Notes: a model not told the origin generated them from the sequence alone. A stretch of 64,000 bases of DNA from Tetrapyrgos nigripes (GCA_013368315.1 JAACJM010000009.1:979758-1043757); one strand, 5' to 3'. Positions 11,546-24,083 are shown, counted from the first letter of the stretch. Program-made: numbers and translations.

Positions 11546-11800
11546 CACTCATATATTAACGAGATGAGTACTTTCGTTTATACCTGTTTGCCATCGCCTT
11601 CAGCTTCTAGACCGCGTGCTCCACTTTGCAATTTCCAATTGCCCCTATCTGCGTCTATGCTACAGGTAACAGCCCTCAGTAGCCTTCAGTGCAAGCCTGT
11701 CTATGTTGTCCATGCATCATGCCTTTCACGTTAGATGAGGTGAAAAGTGATGTATTAGTACATAGGCCTATATGGCTGATCCACAGACATGCTTTAAGAA
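11546..11800. other. No feature seen
   Basis: A short spacer lies between the duplicated regulator gene and the first phased-repeat array. No frame, repeat or site could be supported. Confidence 0.5.
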
Positions 11801-12080
11801 TATGGCAATAATATTGTCCAAAAATTCCTATTTTTGCAGGAGCCTTTTTCAGCAAAATTTTTTGCAGGTTCTAACTGTGTACGCCATCATGATTTTTTTG
11901 CAGGTAACCAAAGGGCACTCCAATTTTCGCAGGTCACTTTTCGCATAAGTCGTGAAATTTTCGCAGGTGCTTCCCAGCCAATTTTTCCGCAGGTTTTGCC
12001 TTGCAATTTTTTGCAGGTGGCTCCACAATGATCCTCCATTTTTTCGTAGGTCAGATATGACAGTCATTTTGTACAGGTGT
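11801..12080 (+). repeat. Phased TTTT-N-CAGGT repeat array, copy 1
   Basis: The array opens with TATGGCAATAATATTGTCC, followed by nine occurrences of a T-run plus (G/C/A)CAGGT at about 11835, 11864, 11900, 11929, 11963, 11989, 12013, 12046 and 12073. Spacing is 24-36 bp and the sequence between is variable. The same header and motif recur at 12606 and 17911. The motif resembles a splice acceptor, but no exons fit. The family is not recognized. Confidence 0.7.
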
Positions 12081-12605
12081 CGTCTTATATCTGCACCAGA
12101 AATTGAAACTTGTGGAAGCCGTCACTTTTGGAGCCATCTCTGCTCAAATGACGAGCTACCTGAGTGTTCAAATTTCAGTTGTGCTAGTTGCATTGAACGT
12201 ATTGGTGGGAGCCCGGTCAGTGCATTATGATCAAGGCCAAAAGTACTTGAGAACAGAACCTGAACATTACACTTTCCACTTCTTATACTGGTAACTATGT
12301 ACCTAAGACAGATCAAGCAAGAATTCCAACCAAGTCAGACCCTATCTATCCTAGCTGGACTCCAGCTAGTATGCATCAAGCTGTCAACTATTTATGCTCT
12401 CATCAGAGAGAACAAAAGCAGAAATGAGCATGAGGTCATGTATAGGGGCTTCAAGTCACATGCCTTTCCAACTTGAGCTCTGAGCCAACAGAGTGGTTCA
12501 CGACAAACCGAATGGCTACCCTAATGCAGTGCCTCACAAAAAGCCACAGAATATCGACCTTTGATAAAACCTGTGAATATTTAGTAGCCATCATCGTAGT
12601 GGAAG

Positions 12606-12985
12606 TATGGCAGTAATATTGTCCGGAAAATCAAATTTTACAACTTTGGATTGAGGCAGAAATTTTACAAGTTGGTGTGACAGGTGTCATGGAATTTTGC
12701 AAGTTCAAAAGTCCTGATAATGCTTAAGATTTCACACAAGCATATCCAACTTCCAAAATTTCACAAGTTGTCAATGCCATCAATTTTTTCCCAGGTCAGC
12801 TCTTGGGGTGGGGTCAAATTTTCTCACAGGTTCGAATTGGATTCAGAGGCTCTGGCCTGAATTTTACACATTCACACATGTGAACAACCACAGAAATTTC
12901 CACAGGTGAGTACATCACTTTGGCTGAGACTTTTTACACAGGTTCCTACCTGGTACTTTTCGTGAAATTTTGCAGGTCTACGCCA
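12606..12985 (+). repeat. Phased TTTT-N-CAGGT repeat array, copy 2
   Basis: The header TATGGCAGTAATATTGTCC is again followed by repeats such as TTTTACAAGTT, TTTCACAAG, TTCCCAGGT, CTCACAGGT, CCACAGGT, ACACAGGT and TTTTGCAGGT, about every 25-40 bp, up to the edge of the DIRS element. It is more diverged than copy 1. Between 12081 and 12605 I see no gene. Confidence 0.6.
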
Positions 12986-13392
12986 CGGGCGCGGTCAGCC
13001 ATTCATTAGCCCAATTTGCTAGAACTCTCCGTACAGTACGGTAGCTCTCTGCGCCTGTCGACGATGACTGCGGGAGGTTAAAATCTGAATGAAATTTCCC
13101 TCTTGAGAACCTGCAAAAAAAAGTGAACAAATACTTGCTATGAAACTTGCAGAAATTTTCGGACGTAGATCTCGGTACGGCATGGGATGCATAGAGATAT
13201 GTGGGATACAAGAAAGACAGACACCCCCGCGTAGATGGGGGAAGGAAAAAACAAACAGACCGGTGTCAGAAAAACACCGGGCTGACGTCCTTGGGGTAGT
13301 CGAGGCTGAGGAGTGCAGACCCGTAAGAAAAAGCGATGAGCGCATCGACGAAAGACAAGACATACCCATAGGACGAAGGCTAGTGAGGCGCT

Positions 13393-14643
13393 TTAGATGT
13401 TGGTATCGAGGTTCTCCATATGTCTCACTGCTATGGCAGTGAGATATCTCCAGTACTTGTAGAAAGCGTTGGACTTCCATCGCCCCGCTTGTTTGACTAG
13501 ATCTGGTGGTACGCCAGCTCGCAGAAAGTACGAGGTGCCTCCAATCCTGAAAGAATGGCCGGTATATCTTGGGTAGCCTTTTGATGACCAGATAGTATTT
13601 ATAGTGCGGATTAACTTCCTTCTAGTGAGCACCTTGTGGGTGTTGGCTTCGTCACGATAGGAGAAGAGTGGATCAGAGGATGATAGCTTGTTTTCAAAGA
13701 TGTGCTTGATGTTAGCGGAGGTGGGATCTACTCGGGAGTTCTGTTTGTATAGGACTATGTCGTCACCACAATAGATTTCGGTTTTTGTAGATGGGAGATG
13801 TAGGCTCAGTGACCCGTTGGATTCGATGACTTCGGAGAGGTTACCGACAGTGGGGAGTAGCAATGGTTGGTATTTGGCGGGGTCCTCCGCACCTGCGAGA
13901 ACTTCCTTCTGTCGGAGTTGCCCAGCGAATAGTGCAGTGGATGCTGCATAGACACATCACCTGAAACCCTTGGAACCTTTGGTGATTCTGGTGGTGTTGG
14001 TGTTGTCGATCAGGTCATAGTAGAGTATGCGCAGCATATTTAGAGTTACCGGTTCATTTTTGGGGTGAAACGATGAGGCAGGGGTGAGGTTATCAACGCC
14101 TTTGAGAGTGTTGCGTAGGAGTAGGTTCCCGTTCCACGGTAGTTGTTGCTGTATGTGCCATGTCTTTAGTGCTGAGAGTTTCTGCCTCACAGTTGAGCCT
14201 GCTATTTTTCCGGCGTAGTGTGATGCGTATTCGCAGAGCGTTGTCTCGGATGCAGGGAGAGCGTTTTTCCCCGAAGTAGTACACCAATTACGAAAGAGCT
14301 CTACTTCGCGTTCCTTGCATCTGTTGGTGTTGTTGGTGTTGGCAGCTTTGAGGGTATGTTGGACGACTGCAGGGAGATTTGCTTCAGCGAGTACATGTTG
14401 TTCCAGCTTCTTGTGATGGACAGCGTGTGATGGGCGTTTGGGATGGAGTGGGTTGGGTTGGGCGTGTGGTGTAGAAGTGTTATTGGGCAGTGGTTGTGGG
14501 ATGGGGAGTGTGTTCATGACATTTGTGAGTGGATTGTCACTTGGTTGTGGGTTCCGTGTGTGGATTACATGGTGGTAGTAGGGGCCCCATAGTTGGTTAG
14601 GTTGTGGGTTTGGGTATGATGCGTAGCTTGGGTGGAAAGGCAT
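13393..14643 (-). pseudogene. DIRS retroelement tyrosine recombinase (one in-frame stop)
   Basis: This is the recombinase that would integrate circular DIRS DNA. An N-terminal SAM-like core-binding part (14643-13960) is followed by the catalytic part (13956-13393). The catalytic part has FAGQLRQKE with the first arginine, GHSFRIGGTSYFLRAG with the His-x-x-Arg box, and GRWKSNAFYKYWR with the nucleophilic tyrosine. The two parts are in one frame, separated by a single TGA at 13957-13959 where family members would have a sense codon, probably CGA. Position downstream of RNase H, on the same strand, is the DIRS order gag-RT-RH-YR. Confidence 0.82.
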
Positions 14644-14921
14644 GGTAGTTGTGGAAGAGGTTGTGTTTTGTTTATTTGTTCAGTCGAGTTTTCGCTGATA
14701 GATTTTATTTGGCTACTCTACTGTACCTATCGTTGTTCGTTCTCGTATTCAGTGTACCTTTGGGTGTCTATGTGTTTTTGTATATAAGGCGTGAGGTGGT
14801 TTGGTAGTCTAGGGGGGTGGCTAAATATGAGTTTGCGTTCGGGGAAGATCCCCCATGATGGTTTGTCTGCAATGTTGTCCCTGGATTTGACCCAGTCAAC
14901 TGATAGCCAGATGTCGTGTTG

Positions 14922-16480
14922 TCAGAAAAGTGATACGATGTTGTGAAGTATTTCATTTTGTTTTACACCTCTTGACTTCCCGGACTTTAGTGCTCCTACA
15001 ACACCTTGGTTGTCTGAGTGTATCTTGATGTGAACACTGTGGTGGCCAGCTGCTATGACAGTGCGATGGGCAAGCTCAAGACCAACCATTTCTGCCCATC
15101 CTATGTCCCTCCCATTGCTTTTCCAGCCATCTTTGAGTTTCCACACAAGCCACTTTTTGCCAATGTAGAGGCCAATACCCCAAGTCGTGGACGCGTCCAC
15201 AAAGATTTGCAGTGAGATAGGTTCAGGGATGTTCTTGATAGTGATGCCAACAAACTCTAGAGAGAGGGTTTCCATCCACCAGTTCAAGTTGTTGAGGAGA
15301 GTTTTGCTTGGAGTATGCCGTTGAAGGATGCTCGGAAAGCGTATAAGTTTGGGAGGAAGGTATGGCCATCGGGGACTACTAGTGTGATGTGGTTGAGTGT
15401 TCTGATGAGGGACTCAGCTTCGTTGGATGAAAGTTTTCTTGGTTTTCCTTTTTTGTCAGTTGTTAGCCATGACCCTAGTTTCTTCTTGTATTTTTCTTTC
15501 TTCTTCTCTGGTAGTTGTACCATCTTGCTCTCGAGGTCCCAGAGGAGACCGATGTATAAGAAAATGAATGCGAAGTCAGTAAATTTGTTTGGGGTCCAGG
15601 GCCAGCCTAGACGCTCTGCAAGTTTCCATATGAATGAGGCGTCATAGGTGTAAGTGTAGGAGCCTTCTGTGTTGTGATGCACTGGTTTGCGGAAGAAAAT
15701 GAAGTCGTCTATCCATTTAATGACGATCAAGAGAAGGGTAGCTCCGAAGAACATTTATATGAAAGCCTAATAGTAGTGTTAAGCAGGAGTTATGTAGAGA
15801 AGTCGTCGTGTAGTTACCATTGCATCAGTGACGAGTCCTCAAATACCAGGAGAAGATGCCACCCCAAAGTTGAGTGCTTGATCAAGATGGATTTTTCCTC
15901 TGAAGGATAGGGCTACGTATCGTTGCATTTCAGGGTGTATAGGGATGTTTCAGAAAGCTGGGTCTACATCAAAGACTGCAGCTTGAGTGCCAGGGGGAGT
16001 GTTCACGACGATGAGGTAGCATTCCAAAAATGAACCCCAATCACATGGGTATTTGGATGAGTCTATAACGGAATTTACTGATGTGTGTTTGGGATTTAGT
16101 GGGATTGGTTCATTGCTGTTTGGTTCGTAATTGGGTTGTTTATGGGATTCAAAATGTGAAATATGATGTTGTGGAAATGAGTGGTTGATGATTATGCGAA
16201 ACTTTCCGGGTTTCTGTTTGATTACGGCCATCAGTGAAGTGCGAAAATGTCCGATGAGTTTCTGGAGAGTGTCTTGGTCCCAACCAGGGGAGATCCAACC
16301 AAGGAGTATTTCTTCTGCAAATTTTTCGTCTATGTGTTTGGCTTCTTGTTCCGTGGTGAAGTGGTTATCGGGGATGAAAGTTTCAGTGAGTTCATGGCCT
16401 TCCAGACCTATGAAGAAACCTTCTCGGAGACCTTTCGGTATCTCCCTGAATCTCTCGGGGGCTCCCACTTCCTCAAGAGT
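14922..16480 (-). pseudogene. DIRS reverse transcriptase-RNase H, decayed
   Basis: The N-terminal RT region (16480-15950) contains PGKFRIIINHSFP. The middle (15950-15780) reads NIPIHPEMQRYVALSFRGK and is interrupted by a stop at 15839-15841. The palm catalytic site appears as KWIDDFIFF near 15700. RNase H at 14922-15287 shows FVDASTTWGIGLYIG, AEMVGLEL and HSDNQGVVGAL, the catalytic Asp-Glu-Asp set. The element copies RNA to DNA in the cytoplasm or nucleus of the host. Stops and frame changes between blocks mean it is not functional. Confidence 0.8.
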
Positions 16481-16499
16481 GTCTTCCCATGCCTTCCAT

Positions 16500-17741
16500 C
16501 TAAGCCTGGTTACCACCGAAAACAGCTCTGTGGTCCTGAGTGGGGTGGTTACATCTGCACTTGCTACATTTGTGCACCTGTCTGCAGGGGTTATACTTGC
16601 AGTCACTGTAGACGTTCCATCCGAAACAATATTCGCCCTCTGCTGTTGTGCCATAGTGGCCACTGGGCAGTTGTTTGAGGAAGTCAGAGGAGGAGGCGAC
16701 ATAGTCCTTGGCCCTATGGGACATGGGGCAGATCCAGCACCCGACGAGTTGGGTGGCATTGGATTTCTGTGAAGATTGGGTGCAAAAGGTACTGCGCTGT
16801 TTTGATGGAAATGAGGAGGAAGCAGTGGTTTTGGGTTGATGGGACTGGTGCAAAAAGGAGGTTGTGCCTCACGTGGACGAGCGTGAGTATGTGATTGTGC
16901 CCATTGAAGGGTCGCAGGAGTAGGTCCTGGCAGTCTGTTCCATCAGGTGACACTGGTCCCAGACTGCTGGGGAGAAGACGTCTGGCATGGTGTTCATGTC
17001 CTGTCCCAACTCAAAAATGGAGATAATGGTGGCAATGTATAGGTGGTATGTAGGGAACAGGAGTAGATAGTTTGGCTGGCGAGCCACATCAGCAAACATC
17101 TGTTCAAATGCGTCAGCAACCATGTGAGCTTGAGGTGAGCCTGGCATGGGCTCGTTCCAGGGAACAAAGTATGCCCTGATAACTGTGACCAGGTTGCTCC
17201 CAACTTCAGCATGTCACCTGACTCCAAGTCTTCCAGCGGGATAGAGTTTCTCTTCCTATCCTTGACTCACAGCTTTCAGTCTCTACCCAGCGACAATGCA
17301 GACATGGGTTTTGATGCCACGAGAGCATGGGCGGTGGAAGGGTTAAGCTGAGACGAGAAATCAAAGAGGTTAACTTTATCCTGCCAGTGGTTGGCGAATG
17401 ATTGCCGCATCTGTGCAGATGCTGTCCAGGCACTCGGGGTCATTGCAGTCCCCCTAGCAGTGCGAGGGTCTGCTAGCATCCTTCCCAATCTGGTCTTTGA
17501 CTGGGGTAGCAGAGCTGGCCCAGGAGCCACGGACGGGAGGGTGTGCAGTGGTGGATATGCTCCAGGGTGACTGTGGAACTGGGGTGGAGGGTATTGCGGT
17601 GGAGGGTGTTGGACTGGCTGGTAGAGTTAGTTTGCGGGGCAGGTTGCAAGTTGAGTAGCGTCTGTCAGTCTTGGGGGCCTTGGTGGCTTTGGTCAGTTTT
17701 GACAAGTTACCAGTTTCCGTTGACATGTCATGAAAGAACAC
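16500..17741 (-). pseudogene. DIRS Gag-like protein with Cys/His zinc motif, frameshifted
   Basis: The frame is carried in pieces: 17741-17454, 17530-17276, 17147-16869 and 16853-16500. The second piece has a capsid-like helical segment (SFANHWQDKVNLFDF). The last piece ends with CKYNPCRQVHKCSKCR and NHPTQDH, a Cys/His cluster typical of DIRS Gag C-termini for nucleic-acid binding. It lies just upstream of, and partly overlaps, the RT frame. Several frameshifts are needed to join the pieces, so it is a remnant. Confidence 0.6.
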
Positions 17742-17910
17742 GGTAGAGAACGTAAGGCAGAGGCTTCAGGCAAAAGCGGGTACCAAAAGACACGAGAGAT
17801 ATCGAGATATGGCTATCTAGTACAGCGAGGAAGAAGTGACGAGGAAGAGAAAAGCTGAGGTGTCAAATGTGAAACCTGTGAATTTTTTTGGTCCATTATC
17901 TGAACTTGTA

Positions 17911-18107
17911 TATGGCAATAATACTGTCAAAAAATTCCAAAGTGGCTTTTCTTTCACAGGTTGACCCTTTTTGGCAATTTTTATGGCTTTTCATGCAGGT
18001 TGGACTGATTTCCAAAGTTTCTGTCTTTTCTTGCACAGGTCCTCCCTCAAAACAAGTGATGAGATTTTTTTACACAGGTCCTCCATACTTGCTGGACTTT
18101 TCACAGG
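17911..18107 (+). repeat. Phased TTTT-N-CAGGT repeat array, copy 3 (truncated)
   Basis: The header TATGGCAATAATACTGTC is followed by TTTCACAGGT, TTTCATGCAGGT, TTGCACAGGT, TTACACAGGT and TTTCACAGG. It is cut at 18107 where the gypsy LTR begins. It stands on the far side of the DIRS element, in the same orientation as copies 1 and 2. Confidence 0.65.
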
Positions 18108-18578
18108 TGTCAAGGTTGTTGATACACTTGAATAACCACCCAAGTCACACAGTTTGAAGACAGATACAAAATGATTGATTGAGAGATAGAGATAGAGAAA
18201 GAGAATCAAGTAAGCCGACTATGCTCTACACTGCGTAGTACTGATATGGAGTGGAGACAAAGTGAATGGACTAAAGGACTAGCTAGAATGTCTAGTGGTT
18301 TATATATAGAAGAACAATGAATAAGTGATAGGAGAAAGATAGGAGAAATAGGAGAAACGTAGGAGAAAGGGGAGAAATGTAGGGTAAAGATAGGATCGAT
18401 GGAATGGAAGATTGATTGACAGTTATTATAGAGTTTGACAGGTCTTATAAGGTTCGAAGTCAGTAATATAAGGTTTAAAAGGTTTATCGAGGAAATGCAA
18501 TAGACAAATGATCAGAAAATGGGTTCAATAATGTAGTAGAAGAGGAAGGAGGACAAAGAACTGTAGCAGTTCATGACA
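18108..18578 (-). repeat. 3' LTR of a Ty3/gypsy element, 471 bp
   Basis: It is bounded by TGTCA..TGACA on the plus strand. The first 186 bp match 24662-24848 closely. Just inside (18579-18592), the minus strand reads AAAGAGGGGGTAA, a polypurine tract immediately before the LTR, as expected for the plus-strand primer. Element polarity is minus. Confidence 0.85.
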
Positions 18579-18675
18579 TTACCCCCTCTTTAAGCTGTGC
18601 TTTCGCCTGGAGCACACATGTACTTCTCCAAATATCCTCCATGCTAATTCCCATTGAATGAACTGTAGATCCTGC

Positions 18676-19960
18676 TCATACCAGATTTGGTGGACGATAT
18701 GCATCTGGGTGATTTCGATGGAAAGCTTCAATCATCTCTTTCAATTTTGTCAAACCCAATGCTGGTTCCCATGAATTTTCAGAGTCTGAGTAGTCCAACC
18801 ATTTGACCAAATACTGCACTCCTTGACGATTCCTAGTTGGTTTCAAATCTAGAATCACTTCTACATCATATTCATTATCTTCCGGCAGTAACTCTACTGG
18901 TTCCCCTGGATACTTTACTCCATGAGCTTCAGTTTCCTTGTATGGTGATAGTAGTGAAGCATGGAATACTGGGTGAATTTGCCAGGTGTTTGGCAGTTTG
19001 AGACAATAGTTAACTTTGCCAATTACATCAGTGATTTCAAATGGTCCATGACGATGATTAGCCAACTTAGCTTTTGGCCTGGTTGTCTTTAAGTTCTTTC
19101 CATCTAGTAGTACTTTATCCCCAACTTTGAACTTCACCCCTTCTTTTACATGGTCCATGTTCTGTCTCTTCATCAGCTCTGCAGCAGTCATTAGACTTGC
19201 TTTTAACTCTTCACATAATGCTTCCAGATTCTGAAGGCGTTCTTCAACTTTTGGTACATGTGACAATGGATTGATCGATGGAAAGAGTCAAGGAAGATAT
19301 CCATGGAGTAATTTGAAAGGTGATTTTCCAGTGGTTGAGTGGATACGAGTATTATGGCAAAACTTGGCATATGGCAGATATTTGACCCAATCATCTTGGC
19401 AATAGTTACAGAAGGTTCGTAAGTATTGTTCAAGTTCTTGATTGAACCTTTCGGTCTCACCATCTGTTTGTGGGTGATAAGCTGTACTGAGCGCTGAGGT
19501 GATACCTAACTTAGTGTATATCCCTCTCATGACCTGACTCGCAAACTGTGGTCCTTGATCTGATATCATCTTGTCTCATAGACCATACCATCAGCAAGTG
19601 TTATTGAACAAAGTATCAATAGTGCTGTCACTATCAATATCTTTTTGGGAGGGAGAAATGACTACTGTCTTCGTCGACTGATCCACTGTTACATGAGTTG
19701 CGTTGAAGCCATCACATTCTGGAAGATCCATGATAAAATCAGTGGTAATGGTACCAAAGGGTCATTCTGGAATGTTGTTTGGGATCAATAGTATGTGTGT
19801 TGGATGGTTTTGTGCCTTGGTCAATTGACAGGTAACGCATTCTTTGACATAATTGTGAACAAATACTGACATACCAGGCCACCAAAATTCTCTACTAACT
19901 AGTTCATAGGTCTTGAACCAGCCTGGGTGTCCTGCAGTGAGACTATCGTGATGCATTTTG
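18676..19960 (-). pseudogene. Chromovirus integrase with C-terminal chromodomain, interrupted
   Basis: The zinc-binding domain appears at 19956-19762 (HHDSLTAGHPG.., CVTCQ). The catalytic core appears at 19569-19288 (SDQGPQFAS with Asp, and Glu in TDGETERFNQ). The GPF-type C-terminal module and a chromodomain lie at 19266-18676 (YDVEVILDLK, YLVKWLDYSDSENSWEP). The chromodomain directs insertion to modified histones and places the element in the chromovirus branch of Ty3/gypsy. A TGA at 19576-19578 replaces the arginine codon expected before DKMISDQG, and other breaks join the blocks. Confidence 0.85.
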
Positions 19961-20064
19961 ACTATGTCTCTATGTAATTGGTCATCATAGGGGACATAGA
20001 CTTTGCCTTGGAATAAAATAATCCCGTCTTCATAATTCCATTCTTGTAAGTTCTTGACCAGCGA

Positions 20065-22479
20065 TCATGGACCATTGTTTAAGATGACTTCAAGAGCACT
20101 CACAACTTCCTTGTCTTTCTTTGGACATTCTTTGATTTGTCTTCTCAATTCAGCATCTCCAATTGCAACCACTGTCCCCAGTCTTGTAGCTTGAATTCTG
20201 AAGAACTTGGGGTCCAGTAACACTCTATCCTTATTGTCGTCTTCGACTCCCTCTTTATGATCCAGTCTTTGAGAAAGAGGGTCACTTCAATTAAGACTTC
20301 CAGGTTTATGGATAAGGATGAAGTCGAATCTGGTAAGAAACAGAGCCATCCTTGCTTGTCGTCGGCTAAGTTTCTGAGAGATTTTTGTGGTTGGTGAGGA
20401 TCTTTATAGTATGTGGTGCACCTTCAAGGTAATGTTGCCAAGCCTCTAACAACTCTTTATCATGAATATCATAGTTTCATTCAGTCTCAGATAAGGATTT
20501 CAATAGGTAAGTGACTGGATGCCACTTATGGTCTGATCCTTTCTGCAATAGAATACCTCCTGTGGCATAATTGGAAGCATCTACTTCTACTCAACATGGT
20601 TTAGAATGATCCAGCATTAAAAGGACTGGTGAAGAAGTAAACACAACTTTGAGTGCCTGAAAGGCTTCTTCTGTATCAATAGACCATTTCCAAGGTTCAT
20701 CTTTCTTTGTAAGATCAAAAAGCGGTCGAGCAACCTTAGAGAAGTCATGTATAAAGCGACAGTAGAAGTTTCCGAATCCTAAGAATGATTGAACATCTTT
20801 GACGTTTCATGGTGTTGGCCATTCAGTGATGCCTTTGACTTTGACAGGATCCATCGCCAATGTATTGTGAGAGACAATGAGACCTAGGGATTCTACTGAG
20901 CTGGTTTAAAAGGTACACTTCTCTGGTTTGGCATAAAGGTTGTTCTCCTGAAGTCGTGCGAGTACTTGTTTGACCATTTGTCTATGTTCTTCTAAAGTTT
21001 CTGTAAAGATCAAGATGTTGTCCATATAGATAACCACTTTTCCTGAATCAATGAGGTCCTTAAAAAGAGTATTCATCATTGCCTGAAACGTCACATGGGA
21101 GTTCATAAGACTGAAGAACATCACTGTTGGTTCAAAAAGTCCCCTATTTGTCTTGAATGCCACTTTCCACTCATCTCCTTCCTTTATCTGTACATTATTA
21201 TATCCCCATTGAAGATCAATTTTTGAAAAGACTCGTGCTCCCTTGAGTTTGTCTACTAGCTCTGATATGAGTGGTAAAGGGTATTCATTCTTTATGGTCC
21301 CTTTGTTCAATGCTCAGTAGTCCTGTACAGGGCATAGCTTTCCGTCTTTCTTTTTAATGAAGAAGGGACTTGCCATAGGAGACTTTGATGGTCTTATATA
21401 CTCCTTTTCCAAAATTTCATCAATGAAATTGTCAAGTTCCTTCTGTTCGTTAGGGGATCGGGGATAGGTTTTGCAGGGATGAGGTTCAAAGTTTGGTTTC
21501 AGTAATCATTCTGAAGTTTGTTTGTCAAAAACTGGTAAGAACTGATGATATTGTGATGGAATCTTATCTGTAAGAGATACATCTTCTTTGATCTTTTGGG
21601 CTGCTTCTGCGAGGTCTTGAGCCTTGGTAATTCCGAATCTTCTTTCCCAACCAGGCTCTCTAACACCTCCTGTTCCCATTGGTTTGGAACATCCTCCTGA
21701 CCAAAGTCTTCTTCAGTAAAAATAACCCTAGATTCTGAAGGACAATGAAAAGATCGAATAGAAACCCAATGACACCAACCTGCAACCTTTGGCTGTGCAA
21801 TTGGTTTCAACTGTCTGATTGGTTCTGACCATTTCACTTGGTAATCCTTGTGATTGGTCCATGGGTCAATAATTGTTGGTTTTGGGGATTTGGGCTTGGT
21901 GCGTGGGTTGAGGACAGGAGGTTGTTCCAACGTACATGTTTTGGGACATCTAACCATGTCTACCCTAGAAAACGACCAATCTACCTCTGGGTTATGCTCC
22001 TCTAATCAATTGGTACCAAGAATTATATCATGATCTCCTATGTCCATAACATAGAATTCAGCCATCTCTTCATGATACGATCTTTTGTCCTGAGAATAGA
22101 CGTGGAGTTTTTGAATGGTGTAATGGTGTACCCATCCCATGGTGTTTTCGGAACCATCAACGTTTCGTATGGGGCAGGGATTTTTGATGGGAAGGAGAGT
22201 TAAACGATTTTTTTGGGCGAAACAGCTGTTAATAATAATGCCTTCCACACCACTATCTATTAGGGCTTCTGCGTCGATTTTTCTGCTGGTAATCTTGCCA
22301 ATAGGTTTGGTTTTAAGTGTTATCAAAGGTACCTGTCGGTTACAAGTGACTGCCGACATTCTCAATTCTGAAGGAAAGGTGCACTCACAAAAGGGGTTTA
22401 ACACATGATATCGATTGTTCATATATTGTCCAATGTACTGTACAGCTCCTCCTGACAATGTAGCAGGGGAGTATTTCAA
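20065..22479 (-). pseudogene. Ty3/gypsy protease-reverse transcriptase-RNase H, decayed
   Basis: The protease at 22479-22006 contains ALIDSGVEGIIIN, the Asp-Ser-Gly active site. RT at 21480-20906 shows [16 protein letters not shown], a TGA at 21314-21316, then ALNKGT and [12 protein letters not shown]. The catalytic box reads YMDN instead of YMDD, so one metal-binding Asp is lost. RNase H follows to about 20290 with further stops. A TGA at 20065-20067 lies between RNase H and integrase. The element is inactive. Confidence 0.85.
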
Positions 22480-22496
22480 AAATGCATCATCAAATA

Positions 22497-24083
22497 TAAA
22501 CTAGCCTGTTCTTTTTCTTCTCCTTCCAAACCCTTGACCTTGTTCATCATATCCGAAATATCTTTGATTACACTACATGAGGAAGATGACAACGACGTTT
22601 GAGCCACTGTTACCAGTGGCAAACTAGATGATGACAATGGAGCTGAAGTTTTGGCTGTCCTAACAGCATGAGGAGGAAAGTTTCAAGATGTGTTCTGAGC
22701 TGTTGAAGACCTTGGAGTATTGTTTGGGAATGTCAGGCATTCGTTGCTCATGTGTCCAGGTTGCCTACATGCGAAGCATGCTCCCAGTTTCCAGAGTCAG
22801 TCCCTTTCTTCAGGCGTCAGTTTAGGTAGAGGAGTAAAGGACAAGTTAGCACCTGGTCCCATATTCATAAGCACATCCACACTTGCTACCGTCTGTCCTT
22901 GAGAAGGACCCAAATTCATCGTTGGCATAGAGAATGATCTCAATCGTCCTTCTTTCTCTCTCTCGTTTATCCATTCCAAATAGATATCCATTGCCCTCTC
23001 ACTATACTCGTCAAAGTCCTTCCACTTCAGCCAGGTTCCCACTACTGACTTCTGAAGATCCCTTGGAAGACCTGCTTTATAGAAATCCAGGAGAGCTGTT
23101 TCTCCATAGTCCAACTCTTCTCCATACGTATCAAAGATACTATTATAGGTACTAATGTCCATTCCCTTCATTTTAGTGTTCTTGATCTTATTTCTCGCAA
23201 CTTCATCAGCAGCAAGAGCTTTGAAATCCCTTCTGAGCCTATCCTTTATCTCCTTTAATGTTGTCCATCACCTTTCTTCTGGTTTGAGTTTTGTATCTTC
23301 CTCATCTTCTTCTCACTCTGTGATTCATTGAGTTGCCCAATCTCCTCCTTTTTCTCCTGTGAAGAACAAGAGGAACAAGGACACCTTGGAGTCCTTGGTG
23401 GAGTATCTGGCCTTGTTCTGATGTAGGTAATTGTTGAATGAAGCTAGCCATTGCTTTGCTTCATCACATTCTCCATTAAAGGCATCGGGTTTCCTTCCTT
23501 GTTCAGAAATACTGTTGGAGTTGTTAGGTGCTACATCAGACATGGCTGGATTGTCTGGATCTGATGGGTCTGGAGAAGGAGGAGGGTTTGGACAACAAGG
23601 GGCTATGGATGCTTCTTCATTAGATGGAATTACAGGAGAAGAAGGGTCGTCTGGATTTGATGGATTGGGAGAAGGATCTCAGGGAGGGGTTGATGGGTCA
23701 TTAGAAGATGGATCTGGTAACAGATCTGATGCACAAGTCAGATCAGGTGGTACGAGAGAAGAAGGTTCTGGATTCGGTTGAGTGTTTGTAGGGGTAGATG
23801 ATCCTTGTTCTGGTTCAGTTTCAGAGTCGATAATAGGATGAGCTTTTTGAATAGCGAGTTCTTGGTTATGTGTTATAACTTCACACTCAATAGGAAGGGT
23901 TTCAGTTTCAGGAAGTGTTTGAGTGTTGTACCTGTTAATACAGGGTTGGTTTTCACAGAATATATAAGGTTTTGAACTCTCCGAGTTATAATTGCAGTCG
24001 AGAACCCTTGGTTTGAAGAAGACGTGTGGACAATCTGCACAGGGAAGATTTGGATCTGCAGATGTGGACCATTGACTCGTCAT
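22497..24083 (-). pseudogene. Ty3/gypsy Gag with CCHC zinc knuckle, interrupted
   Basis: A Cys-containing N-terminal part and Pro/Ser-rich linker (24083-23679) run into a TGA at 23679-23681, then continue in frame. The capsid region starts at PDAFNGECDEAKQWL (near 23500) and continues at 23171-22797. A TGA at 22797-22799 precedes CFACRQPGHMSNEC, a CX2CX4HX4C nucleic-acid-binding knuckle. Both TGA codons stand where CGA (Arg) would read through. Confidence 0.75.

Noticed and set aside
11831..12080. Series of real 3' splice sites of a many-exon gene
   Set aside because: No open exons with matching donors lie between the motifs.
11831..12985. CRISPR-like array
   Set aside because: The repeated core is only about 10 bp, spacing is irregular, and the organism is a eukaryote.
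16185..16772. Plus-strand 195-residue frame
   Set aside because: Antisense to the DIRS Gag/RT region whose minus-strand motifs are recognizable.
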